A DNA stretch of 9,273 nucleotides from JBBRMQ01 sp038230775 (lineage in GTDB: Bacteria > Acidobacteriota > Thermoanaerobaculia > Gp7-AA8): NCBI GenBank assembly GCA_038230775.1, contig JBBRMQ010000175.1, positions 1 through 9,273 on the forward strand. Reading direction: 5' to 3'. Position numbers and translations under genes: made by a program. Shown one piece after another: positions 1 to 5,925 of the stretch (its first letter is position 1; the number at the start of each line of letters is the position of its first letter). Below the pieces are notes generated by a model. The model was given only the letters and a program-made list of their open reading frames with translations. It did not search any database and was not told where the DNA came from.

Positions 1-2082
1 CGTGGCATGGATGCGAACGAGTACGCGTGCAAGGTGATGCCGGCGGAGAAGTCTCTCGGCGTGGTGATCCGATCGGCCGAGTGGATCGGGCAGGGACGCG
101 CAGAAACGAGAGAGCAGAAGCCAGACATGCAAACTGCGACGAACGAGGCGGCCGAATCCGATGAAGCGGACTTCGCAGAGCCAGCTCCTTCCTTAGCTGC
201 CGTTCCCCCCTCGCCATCGCTGCCCGCCGACGTTCCGATCGAGCTGCAGGGCGATGACATCACGCTCACCTTCGGCGATCGCCGCTATCGCGTGCGCGGC
301 CTGAAGAAGAACACGACCTACGAGACGCTCAAGGTCAACGTGATGGCCACGCGCGAGGGTCTGGACGATCGCGTGCTGCTCGACTCGTTCGATCTGGCGG
401 TCGCCAAGCAGCGCACCGCGTTCGAGAAGCAGGCCGCGGCCGAGATCGGCGTGCGCGAAGAGATCGTGCATTACGACATGGGGCAGCTTCTCAAGACCCT
501 CGAGATGCTGCGAGAAAAAGAGATCGAGAACACGCTCAAGCCGAAAGCCGCGTCGGTCGCTCTCTCACCCGAAGATCACGCCGAAGCGATGCATCTGCTG
601 ACCTCACCCGATCTCATTCAAAGAATCGTCAACGCCTTCGATCGCTGCGGCCTGGTGGGGGAGCGCACGAACAAGCTCGTGGCGTTTCTGGCGGCCGTCT
701 CGCGCAAGCTCGACGATCCGCTGGCCATCATCATTCAATCCTCGTCGGCCGCCGGCAAGACGGCCCTGATGGATGCCCTGCTTGCGCTCATGCCAAAAGA
801 AGAGCGCGTGCGCTACTCGGCCATGACCGGCAAGGCGCTCTTCTACATCACCGAGACCTCGCTCAAACACAAGATCCTGGCCATCAGCGAAGAGGAAGGT
901 GCCGAGCAGGCCACCTACGCGCTCAAGCTCCTGCAATCGGAAGGTCAGCTCACCATCGCCTCGACGGGCAAGGACCCCAAAGATGGGAAGCTCGTCACCC
1001 AGGAGTATCACGTCGAAGGGCCGGTCATGATCATCCTCACGACCACAGCTATCGAGATCGATGAAGAGCTGCTCAACCGCTGCATCGTTCTGACGGTTGA
1101 CGAGACGCAGGAACAGACCCGGGCCATTCATCAGCTTCAGCGCGAGCGGGAAACGCTCGAAGGGCTGATGACGAAACGGGAAGCGGACCGCATCCGGCGC
1201 ATCTTTCAGAACGCGCAGCGGCTGCTCCGGTCGCTCCACGTCGTCAATCCGTACGCGCGGGAGCTGACCTTCGGCGACGGCCGGACGCGTGCCCGGCGCG
1301 ATCACATGAAGTACCTCACGCTCATCCGCACCATCGCCCTTCTCTTTCAATACCAGCGGCCGCACCACTGGATCGGCGAGGGGGCCGAGCGCATCGAGTA
1401 CATCGTAGTCACCCTCGCCGACATCGCTCTGGCCAACGAGCTCGCGCGCGAGGTCCTGGGCCGGTCGCTCGACGAGCTGCCGCCGCAGTCGCGGAGGCTT
1501 CTTCAACTGATCGATGAGATGGTCGAAAGCGAATGCCGGCGGCTCAAGATGAAACGAACGGACTTTCACTTCTCGCGCCGGCGGCTGCGCGAGCGGATCG
1601 GCTGGAACGAAACGCAGCTTCGCGTGCACATGGCCCGTCTGGTCGATCTCGAGTATCTGCTCATCCATCGCGGCGGCCGCGGGCAGTCCTTCGTCTACGA
1701 GCTTCTGTATGAGAAGAGCGGGAGCGATAGGCCGGTGCTCTTCGCTCTGGCCGAGGTGGACACCCTGGGTGCAACTACGACGCAAACCTCGCGGGGTGAA
1801 ACGGTCACTTCGCGGAGCGACACCCCCGAGCTCGCGGGGGGTTCGCGGGCCGTTCGCGGGGGGTTCGCGGCCAGTTCGCGGGGTGAGGAAACGAGCGAAA
1901 AGGCGAGTGCTGATGCGGGTTCGGCGCAATCACGGATCAAAACCTCGCTACAAGCACTACTGAGGGCCGAGCGCAAACGCGGCGTCGTACGTAGTCGAAG
2001 CGGAGATGGACGTGATCACGGGAGAACCGCGTGGCGGCCGGGCGTTTTGCGCCGCCTCTCTCGCCGGAGAAAAACGTCGTGA
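1..2082 (+). CDS. Mobile-element primase-helicase, C-terminal part (5' truncated by window)
   Basis: The reading frame is open from base 1, so the ATG at 7 is probably internal. The first residues (RGMDANEYACKV, then PAEKSLG) read like the end of a Toprim domain in the CHC2/Toprim primases of mobile elements. Counting from Met7, residues 60-75 are a Pro-rich linker. An AAA+/P-loop helicase-like domain follows: Walker A SSSAAGKT at 245-252, an acidic Walker B-like segment LAISEEEG at 291-298, a sensor-like MIILTTTA at 341-348 and an Arg-finger candidate R358. Residues about 505-565 look like a winged helix. The last 100 residues are low complexity and Arg-rich, and part of their DNA is an 11-bp repeat cluster. 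The expected role is initiating DNA synthesis on an element's own replicon or during its transfer. The stop overlaps the GTG of the next gene, so the two are probably co-transcribed. Family is by recognition; the primase domain itself is outside the window. Confidence 0.82.
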   Translation, partial: RGMDANEYACKVMPAEKSLGVVIRSAEWIGQGRAETREQKPDMQTATNEAAESDEADFAEPAPSLAAVPPSPSLPADVPIELQGDDITLTFGDRRYRVRGLKKNTTYETLKVNVMATREGLDDRVLLDSFDLAVAKQRTAFEKQAAAEIGVREEIVHYDMGQLLKTLEMLREKEIENTLKPKAASVALSPEDHAEAMHLLTSPDLIQRIVNAFDRCGLVGERTNKLVAFLAAVSRKLDDPLAIIIQSSSAAGKTALMDALLALMPKEERVRYSAMTGKALFYITETSLKHKILAISEEEGAEQATYALKLLQSEGQLTIASTGKDPKDGKLVTQEYHVEGPVMIILTTTAIEIDEELLNRCIVLTVDETQEQTRAIHQLQRERETLEGLMTKREADRIRRIFQNAQRLLRSLHVVNPYARELTFGDGRTRARRDHMKYLTLIRTIALLFQYQRPHHWIGEGAERIEYIVVTLADIALANELAREVLGRSLDELPPQSRRLLQLIDEMVESECRRLKMKRTDFHFSRRRLRERIGWNETQLRVHMARLVDLEYLLIHRGGRGQSFVYELLYEKSGSDRPVLFALAEVDTLGATTTQTSRGETVTSRSDTPELAGGSRAVRGGFAASSRGEETSEKASADAGSAQSRIKTSLQALLRAERKRGVVRSRSGDGRDHGRTAWRPGVLRRLSRRRKTS
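1789..1886 (+). repeat. Iteron-like TTCGCGG boxes at 11-bp steps inside the primase 3' end
   Basis: TCGCGG occurs seven times, starting at 1789, 1810, 1832, 1843, 1854, 1865 and 1876. The spacings are 21, 22, 11, 11, 11 and 11, that is, one or two helical turns. The first and last boxes share the same 11-mer TCGCGGGGTGA. Since 11 is not a multiple of 3, successive units are read in different frames, so the regularity is at DNA level rather than a protein repeat. It could be a protein-binding array (origin iterons, partition site or operator) or a slippage-generated tract. Confidence 0.7.
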
Positions 2083-3149
2083 CGCGCCGGCCGAAGCGCT
2101 TCGTCAAACCACGCCCCGAGCTCGGCGAGTCCGGCGACGCGCTGGCGCTCTCGCCTCTGGTACGCGCGTATCTCGATGCGCTCGAGGTCCGCAGCTTCTC
2201 CTGGTACACGCTCAAAAATCTCGAGCACAATCTCTTTCAGTTCCTGGTCTGGTGCGAAGCGCGGGCGGTCACGCGTGCCACCGACATCACGCGGCCGATG
2301 ATCCTCCGCTATCAACGCTTCGTCTTCTACTACCGGATGCCGAACGGGAAGCCGCTCGGCATCCGTGCGCAGCAGCACCGGCTGCACTGCGTCATCGGTC
2401 TGTTTCGCTGGCTGACGCGCGAGAACATCCTGCTCTACAACCCGGCCACAGAGATCGAGCTGCCCAGGAGTGGCAGGCAACTTCCGCGAAACGTCCTGAC
2501 GGCGCACGAAGCGGACGTGGTGCTCAGTCAGCCCGATATCACCGATCCGCTCGGGTTGCGCGATCGAGCCATCCTCGAGGTCCTGTACTCGACTGGACTG
2601 CGGCGCATGGAGATCGTGCATCTCAACGTGTTCGACATCGATCTCGACTCACGCACGGTCACGGTGCGGCAGGGGAAGGGCAGACGCGATCGGTTCGTGC
2701 CGATCGGCGAGCGAGCGGTGATGTGGGTGCGGAAGTATCTCGATGAAGTGCGGGCGCAGTTGGCCATCGAGCCGGACTCCGGTCATCTGTTCGTCAGTGA
2801 TCGGGGCGGGGGGATGGGGCTCAATACGATCTCCTCGCTTGTTCACGATTACGTCGAGGAGGCGGGCATTCACAAAAGCGGATCGTGTCATCTCTTTCGT
2901 CACACGGTAGCGACGCTGATGCTCGAAGGAGGGGCCGACATCCGTTTCGTTCAGGCGATGATGGGACACGAGAACATCCAGTCGACCGAGATCTACACTC
3001 ACGTTGCCATTCGAAAGCTCCGGGAGATCCACGCTGCAACACATCCCGGAGCGAAGCTCAAGCCGGCCAGCGAATCGAGCGACGAAGACTCTGATCAGCT
3101 TCTTCTTTTTGAAGAAGGTTCTTCTTCAGAAGAAGAGAGAATCCACTGA
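2079..3149 (+). CDS. Tyrosine site-specific recombinase 1 (XerC/D-like)
   Basis: This is a phage-integrase-family enzyme that cuts and rejoins DNA through a 3'-phosphotyrosine. All catalytic residues are present. Numbered from the upstream GTG at 2031 they are R191 (STGLRR), K216 (RQGKGRR), H287-x-x-R290 (HLFR), H313 (MMGHE) and Y322 (IYTHV). An N-terminal SAM-like core-binding domain spans about 41-145. The GTG at 2079 overlaps the primase stop (GTGA) and has GGAGA 8 nt upstream, giving 356 aa; the GTG at 2031, with GGGAGA 5 nt upstream, would give 372 aa. An acidic Ser/Glu-rich tail (about 348-372) is unusual for the family and is encoded by short inverted CTTCTTC/GAAGAAG blocks. Coupling with the primase suggests one mobile-element operon. 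Confidence 0.9.
   Translation: MTRRPKRFVKPRPELGESGDALALSPLVRAYLDALEVRSFSWYTLKNLEHNLFQFLVWCEARAVTRATDITRPMILRYQRFVFYYRMPNGKPLGIRAQQHRLHCVIGLFRWLTRENILLYNPATEIELPRSGRQLPRNVLTAHEADVVLSQPDITDPLGLRDRAILEVLYSTGLRRMEIVHLNVFDIDLDSRTVTVRQGKGRRDRFVPIGERAVMWVRKYLDEVRAQLAIEPDSGHLFVSDRGGGMGLNTISSLVHDYVEEAGIHKSGSCHLFRHTVATLMLEGGADIRFVQAMMGHENIQSTEIYTHVAIRKLREIHAATHPGAKLKPASESSDEDSDQLLLFEEGSSSEEERIH
3099..3135 (+). repeat. Twin CTTCTTC/GAAGAAG inverted repeats at end of recombinase 1
   Basis: CTTCTTC at 3099-3105 pairs with GAAGAAG at 3111-3117 around a T5 loop. CTTCTTC at 3121-3127 pairs with GAAGAAG at 3129-3135 almost without a loop. They lie within the acidic C-terminal codons, just before the junction with convergent hicA, and may act as a weak transcription barrier. 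The Ser/Glu/Leu codon bias of the tail could also generate them. Confidence 0.4.
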
Positions 3150-3165
3150 GTTCTATGTTCTCGAG

Positions 3166-3396
3166 TTAACGAAGAAGCTCGAGGAAGTCATCGGGTGCAA
3201 TCTCGGCCTGTTTGAGGATGTGGGCGAGGGTGGATCGCTTGATCGGCTTGTGAGCGGGCACGATGATCTTGAGCGTTCGGCCGCGCAGTGGACGCTCGAG
3301 TCGAATGTGGCTGCCCTTCTGTCGCACGACGCGCCAGCCGCCACGTTCGAGAGCTCGGATGACTTCGGGATAGTTGAGGGAAGGAACCTTCGTCAA
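3166..3396 (-). CDS. hicA: HicA family toxin (mRNA interferase)
   Basis: This 76-aa protein has the HicA/YcfA dsRBD-like fold signature. GGWRVVRQKGSH at residues 19-30 carries the catalytic His (H30); a basic strand, VPAHKP and ILKQAEIAPDDFLELL follow. HicA cleaves mRNA in a translation-dependent way until HicB neutralises it. The start is TTG at 3396, and this codon overlaps the HicB TGA by 4 bp (TTGA). That arrangement implies translational coupling, with GAGGA lying upstream inside hicB. The gene ends convergently 16 bp from recombinase 1. Length and motifs are normal for the family, so it looks functional. The likely role is element maintenance or phage defence. Confidence 0.92.
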   Translation of the reverse strand: MTKVPSLNYPEVIRALERGGWRVVRQKGSHIRLERPLRGRTLKIIVPAHKPIKRSTLAHILKQAEIAPDDFLELLR

Positions 3397-3608
3397 ACGA
3401 CGAGTTCCTCGACTTCCGCGTCAGCAGAAAGAGAGATCTCTTCGCCGGCGACGTCGAGATACAACTCGATGGCATCGCGGATGTTCGTCAGAGCTTCTTC
3501 GCGGGAATCACCTTCACTGATGCAGCCGCGCAGGGCGGGTACGTAGACCGTGTAGCCGCCTTCCTCGCTCGTTTCGAGAACGACCTTGAGCTTCATCGTG
3601 GTGATCAT
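3393..3608 (-). CDS. hicB: HicB family antitoxin (short form)
   Basis: This 71-aa partner of HicA has the HicB core MKLKVVLETSEEGGYTVYVP, then ALRGCISEGDSREEAL, which is the degenerate RNase H fold that binds HicA. It lacks the C-terminal HTH or ribbon-helix-helix of long HicB proteins, so autoregulation may need a complex or another factor. The ATG at 3608 has GAGGG about 10 nt upstream; a second ATG at 3596 (MKLKV, 67 aa) matches the conserved core but has no ribosome binding site. The antitoxin-first order and 4-bp overlap with hicA fit a classic operon. A perfect 14-bp palindrome 61-74 bp upstream is a possible operator. Confidence 0.9.
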   Translation of the reverse strand: MITTMKLKVVLETSEEGGYTVYVPALRGCISEGDSREEALTNIRDAIELYLDVAGEEISLSADAEVEELVV

Positions 3609-3668
3609 AACGCGGCGCCCTCGGCGAACGATACCAGCCGCCGCCCGCCCTCGCCACCCGCGCATGTG

Positions 3669-3682
3669 GCGATGATCATCGC
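3669..3682. promoter_or_regulatory. Perfect 14-bp palindrome upstream of hicBA, possible operator
   Basis: GCGATGATCATCGC is its own reverse complement and lies 61-74 bp upstream of the hicB ATG. Toxin-antitoxin operons are commonly repressed at such palindromes. No strong -35/-10 pair is visible beside it; the best -10 on the minus strand is TATCGT at 3633-3628. Confidence 0.35.
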
Positions 3683-3858
3683 GAGGTCTACGGATGGTGG
3701 AGGCGCGGACCCCCACGCGCCGGCACGCTGCTTGACAGGGCGAGTGGAGAAGATCGGCGCGGCGCGGCCGCAAGCATCGCGCCGGCGCTTCACGCCCGCC
3801 CGCGTTCTTCACTCATGACGTCGATGCTTGTTCATTCCCCCGCACCGGACGCGCGGTC

Positions 3859-3917
3859 GCGTCGTTTGCAGCGGGTCACCTCATCGAGGGTGAACGAGCG
3901 TCGTAGGCAAACGCCGC
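3859..3917. repeat. Imperfect palindrome P1
   Basis: The arms GCGTCGTTTGC (3859-3869) and GCAAACGCCGC (3907-3917) pair at 10 of 11 positions, with weaker GC-rich extension outward. Nested inside, TCACC (3876-3880) pairs with GGTGA (3889-3893). The result is a bulged hairpin in DNA or RNA. Confidence 0.55.
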
Positions 3918-4190
3918 GCCCGCGCTCATCACGTTCGGGCGTCGCTTCGAAGATCAGTTCCTCGCGACACGAACCCCCGCCACCCTCGCACGTCACGCTC
4001 GCTGAGTGCGTCGCCGCGTGTCACGAAGCGCGCCGCGATGAAGCCCGCGTCACGCTTCGCGCATGCAGCGCCGCGTCATCGAATCGCGCCGTGCTCCCGC
4101 CCGCGCGACTGAACGCGCGTCGCTTCGTCGGTGACGGTGTCGTGATCGAACGCTTCCCCCACGCCGCGGCAGGAGGCATCGCGAGGGGAC

Positions 4191-4262
4191 GCCGGCGATC
4201 GCTGGCGCGAGCGGCCAGAAGGCCGATAAGAGCTCTTATCCGTCCTTCTGGCCTTCGCCGGC
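4191..4262. repeat. Nested palindrome P2 with a 16-bp perfect core
   Basis: The core GATAAGAGCTCTTATC (4225-4240) is a perfect palindrome. It is flanked by perfect 10-bp arms GGCCAGAAGG (4213-4222) and CCTTCTGGCC (4244-4253). Outer 8-bp arms GCCGGCGA (4191-4198) and TCGCCGGC (4255-4262) leave a 14-nt bulge on the left only. No T-tract follows, so a plain intrinsic terminator is not the obvious reading. Confidence 0.75.
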
Positions 4263-4330
4263 TCACGTTGCAGCGAATGGCGCCGCGGCTGCCCGACCGC
4301 GCGGTTGAACGTTCATCGTCGAAATGAGAA

Positions 4331-4346
4331 TGCAACTCTGGTTGCA
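4331..4346. other. Possible dif-like 5-6-5 palindrome
   Basis: TGCAA, spacer CTCTGG, TTGCA. The 6-bp centre matches the spacer length of the TGCACA-N6-TGYGCA sites after recombinase 2, and the arms share a TGCA core. It lies about 440 bp upstream of recombinase 2, where the other boundary of an array could be. A chance match is quite possible. Confidence 0.25.
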
Positions 4347-4358
4347 CGTTCCACCCAC

Positions 4359-4519
4359 GCGGGTGCCGCGCGTCCTCGCCGGCTGGCGCCGTCTGCGGGC
4401 GCGCGCGTGCTGCGCTTCACCACTTCGCTGCCACCGCCCGCGCCGCCACTCGCTCAGTCGTGAAGCGCAGCACGCGCCGGCGCTTCCTCCGCCCATGCCC
4501 CCGCGCCGGCGGCACCCGC
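4359..4519. repeat. Large palindrome P3 with 18-bp perfect arms
   Basis: GCGCGTGCTGCGCTTCAC (4403-4420) is a perfect inverted match to 4460-4477, around a 39-nt loop. Outer 11-bp arms GCGGGTGCCGC (4359-4369) and GCGGCACCCGC (4509-4519) are also perfect, with loosely complementary sequence between. The structure spans about 160 bp. Confidence 0.75.
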
Positions 4520-4580
4520 TCCCGCCCAACAACGAGAACCACGCCCGCACGCCCGCCCGGAGAACGACGCCCACCCCGCC

Positions 4581-4718
4581 GGGTCCGGCCGTTCGATCCG
4601 GAACCGATAGCATCGAAGAGAGCGGCTGTCAAGGCACTCACCACCCATCACGCACACCCGGCCTTGACAGCCGCTCTCTTCGACGCAAAGGGCGCGCTGC
4701 TATCGAACGGCCGGCCCC
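4581..4718. repeat. Largest palindrome P4, arms of about 55 bp with indels
   Basis: Bases 4613-4634 are a 22-bp perfect inverted match to 4662-4683 around a 27-nt loop. The outer arm CCGGCCGTTCGAT (4585-4597) matches 4702-4714. A middle block CGATAGCA (4605-4612) can pair with TGCTATCG (4698-4705). The two arms therefore look like an inverted duplication in which each copy has its own short insertion. The element ends about 70 bp before the recombinase 2 start, so it would lie in the mRNA leader if transcription begins upstream. Confidence 0.8.
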
Positions 4719-4786
4719 TCCGCCGACCACGCCGCGCACGTGCCGCGGGTTCTGGCGAGCGCCGACAAAAGAAAAAGGAGAACGAC

Positions 4787-5647
4787 GTGAAGCAACTAAC
4801 GAAAGAGCTGGATGTGGTCCTGCGGCAGTTCATCGATGCGATGAAGAAGCTTGATTGGAGCGAGCACACCATCCGCGCCTACCGGCGCGGCGTGTTGCTG
4901 TTCTTCGAGTGGTTGATACACGAGCACTCGATGACGACGATCGACGACGTGACGCCGCCGATCGTCATCGCCTGGCGCGATGAGCTCGAGCGCTGGAACG
5001 TCGCAGCGTCGACGAAACAACTTCGACTCTCCGCCGTGAAAACCTTCTTCTCGATGACGCACGCCGCCGGCGTGGTCGCCGAGGATCCGGCTCGCTCGAT
5101 CGAGATCCAGAAGTGGAAAAGCTACCCCGCGAAGCCGCGCCCCGTTCCGTCGGCCGGCGAAGTCGAGCAGATGATCGACGCTGCGCCGGCCGGCTCACGC
5201 GATGCCGCAGCAATCGAAGTTCTCTACAGTGCCGGTCTTCGTGGCTGCGAGCTGCGCGCGCTCGCCGTCGATGACATCGATCTCGAGAACCGACTCGTGC
5301 ACGTTCGTCGCGGCAAAGGTGGCCAGCCCCGCACCGTGCCGGTCGGCGCGGCTGCCGTCGCCGCTCTTCACTCATTGCTGAACCGTCGGAAGCGCGGCCG
5401 TCTGTTCGCGTTCTCGGCGCGAACGCTGCGGCGCATCGTTGCTCGTGCGTCAAGTACGATCGGTGCGCAGTACTCACCGCATCGCCTGCGTCATGCGTTC
5501 GCCACGCATCTTCTGCAGAATGGCGCGCAGCTCGACGAAGTGCGCCAACTTCTCGGGCACGCCTGGCTCGACACCACGCAGCGATACGTGCACGTCAAAC
5601 CGCGTGACCTTCGCGAAGTGCATGCGCGCTTCCATCCGCGCCGGTGA
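4787..5647 (+). CDS. Tyrosine site-specific recombinase 2 (short XerC/D-like)
   Basis: This is a 286-aa enzyme of minimal Xer size. Catalytic residues are R152 (SAGLRG), K177 (RRGKGGQ), H232-x-x-R235 (HRLR), H258 (LLGHA) and Y267 (RYVHV). The core-binding domain occupies about residues 8-105. The GTG at 4787 is chosen because AAGGAG ends 6 nt upstream and homology-like sequence begins here; the frame stays open back to 4460, but that extension is Arg/Pro-rich with no domain. The K177-H232 interval is short and has no room for the extra patch of integron IntI. Its C-terminal pattern LREVHARFHP resembles LREIHAATHP of recombinase 1, so the two are probably distant relatives that may act as a pair. 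Its last codons are duplicated at 6635-6685. Confidence 0.92.
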   Translation: MKQLTKELDVVLRQFIDAMKKLDWSEHTIRAYRRGVLLFFEWLIHEHSMTTIDDVTPPIVIAWRDELERWNVAASTKQLRLSAVKTFFSMTHAAGVVAEDPARSIEIQKWKSYPAKPRPVPSAGEVEQMIDAAPAGSRDAAAIEVLYSAGLRGCELRALAVDDIDLENRLVHVRRGKGGQPRTVPVGAAAVAALHSLLNRRKRGRLFAFSARTLRRIVARASSTIGAQYSPHRLRHAFATHLLQNGAQLDEVRQLLGHAWLDTTQRYVHVKPRDLREVHARFHPRR

Positions 5648-5795
5648 ATCGGCTGCACACAAAACTGTGCAAAATCGCCCATGTCAGATATGGTCGGCAT
5701 CGACATCGTGCGTCCTGGTGCCTCTCACGAAGTCACTTTCATCGCAAAGTGGCGCGGCCGTCGCGAGACGAGTTCCGGCCGCCTTCGGCGTCTCG
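5597..5795 (+). repeat. Direct repeat copy A: recombinase 2 tail plus downstream site
   Basis: This stretch of about 199 bp recurs at 6635-6834 with only scattered substitutions and one-base indels. It includes the last codons and stop of recombinase 2, a dif-like palindrome (5654-5671), CACTTT-N6-AAAGTG (5734-5751) and GC-rich inverted blocks such as GCGGCCG/CGGCCGC and GCGAGACG/CGTCTCGC. Similarity stops at 5795. It resumes for 17 bp at 5848-5864 (CTGCTTCTCTCCTTAGC), which recur at 6954-6970. Confidence 0.9.
5654..5671 (+). other. Candidate recombination core site A (dif-like 6-6-6)
   Basis: TGCACA, spacer CAAAAC, TGTGCA. The inner arms are perfectly inverted around a 6-bp centre, 6 bp after the recombinase 2 stop. 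XerC/XerD dif sites have 11-bp arms around a 6-bp centre, with only the inner arm bases palindromic; this fits that plan. The architecture is kept in copy B. Confidence 0.5.
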
Positions 5796-5826
5796 CCGGC
5801 ACGCTCGTCACGCGTCGTCGGCGAGA
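5791..5826. repeat. Imperfect palindrome following repeat copy A
   Basis: TCTCGCCG (5791-5798) pairs with CGGCGAGA (5819-5826), and inside it ACGC pairs with GCGT. It sits in the interval where the two repeat copies differ, but copy B has its own unrelated palindrome at the matching place. Confidence 0.55.
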
Positions 5827-5925
5827 TCATCGCGAGTGCGGAAGCTGCTGCTTCTCTCCTTAGCTCTCCATCTGCTGGGTAGCGTGTTGCCCCAGGTACG
5901 ATCCGATTCCACCACGCGCGCGGCC

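Larger units (their letters stand above)
3609..4786. other. Palindrome-rich region without a convincing gene, between hicB and recombinase 2
   Basis: About 1.18 kb. Open frames here translate to Arg/Pro/Ala/Ser-rich low-complexity sequence with no recognisable domain. The stretch instead holds at least four large imperfect inverted repeats (centres near 3888, 4233, 4440 and 4650) and a small 5-6-5 palindrome at 4331-4346. The promoter of hicBA must lie at its left end and that of recombinase 2 near its right end. A 13-mer, GCGCCGGCGCTTC, recurs directly at about 3778 and 4474. Confidence 0.7.

Noticed and set aside
604..1929. Long minus-strand open frame of 441 codons opposite the primase gene
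   Set aside because: It is antisense to a protein with clear Walker motifs, has no recognisable domain, and is the usual mirror frame of high-GC coding DNA.
3815..4327. Plus-strand open frame of 170 codons in the palindrome-rich region
   Set aside because: The translation is Arg/Ser/Ala/Pro-rich low complexity with no domain and no good ribosome binding site, and it runs through palindromes P1 and P2.
4460..4786. N-terminal extension of recombinase 2 (109 codons)
   Set aside because: It reads through palindrome P4 as Arg/Pro-rich sequence with no domain; the GTG at 4787 has a strong AAGGAG and begins the core-binding domain.
4787..5647. Classical integron integrase IntI with attC array
   Set aside because: Recombinase 2 has only about 55 residues between the catalytic Lys and the HxxR motif, with no room for the IntI-specific patch, and no GTTRRRY/RYYYAAC attC pairs frame the cargo gene.
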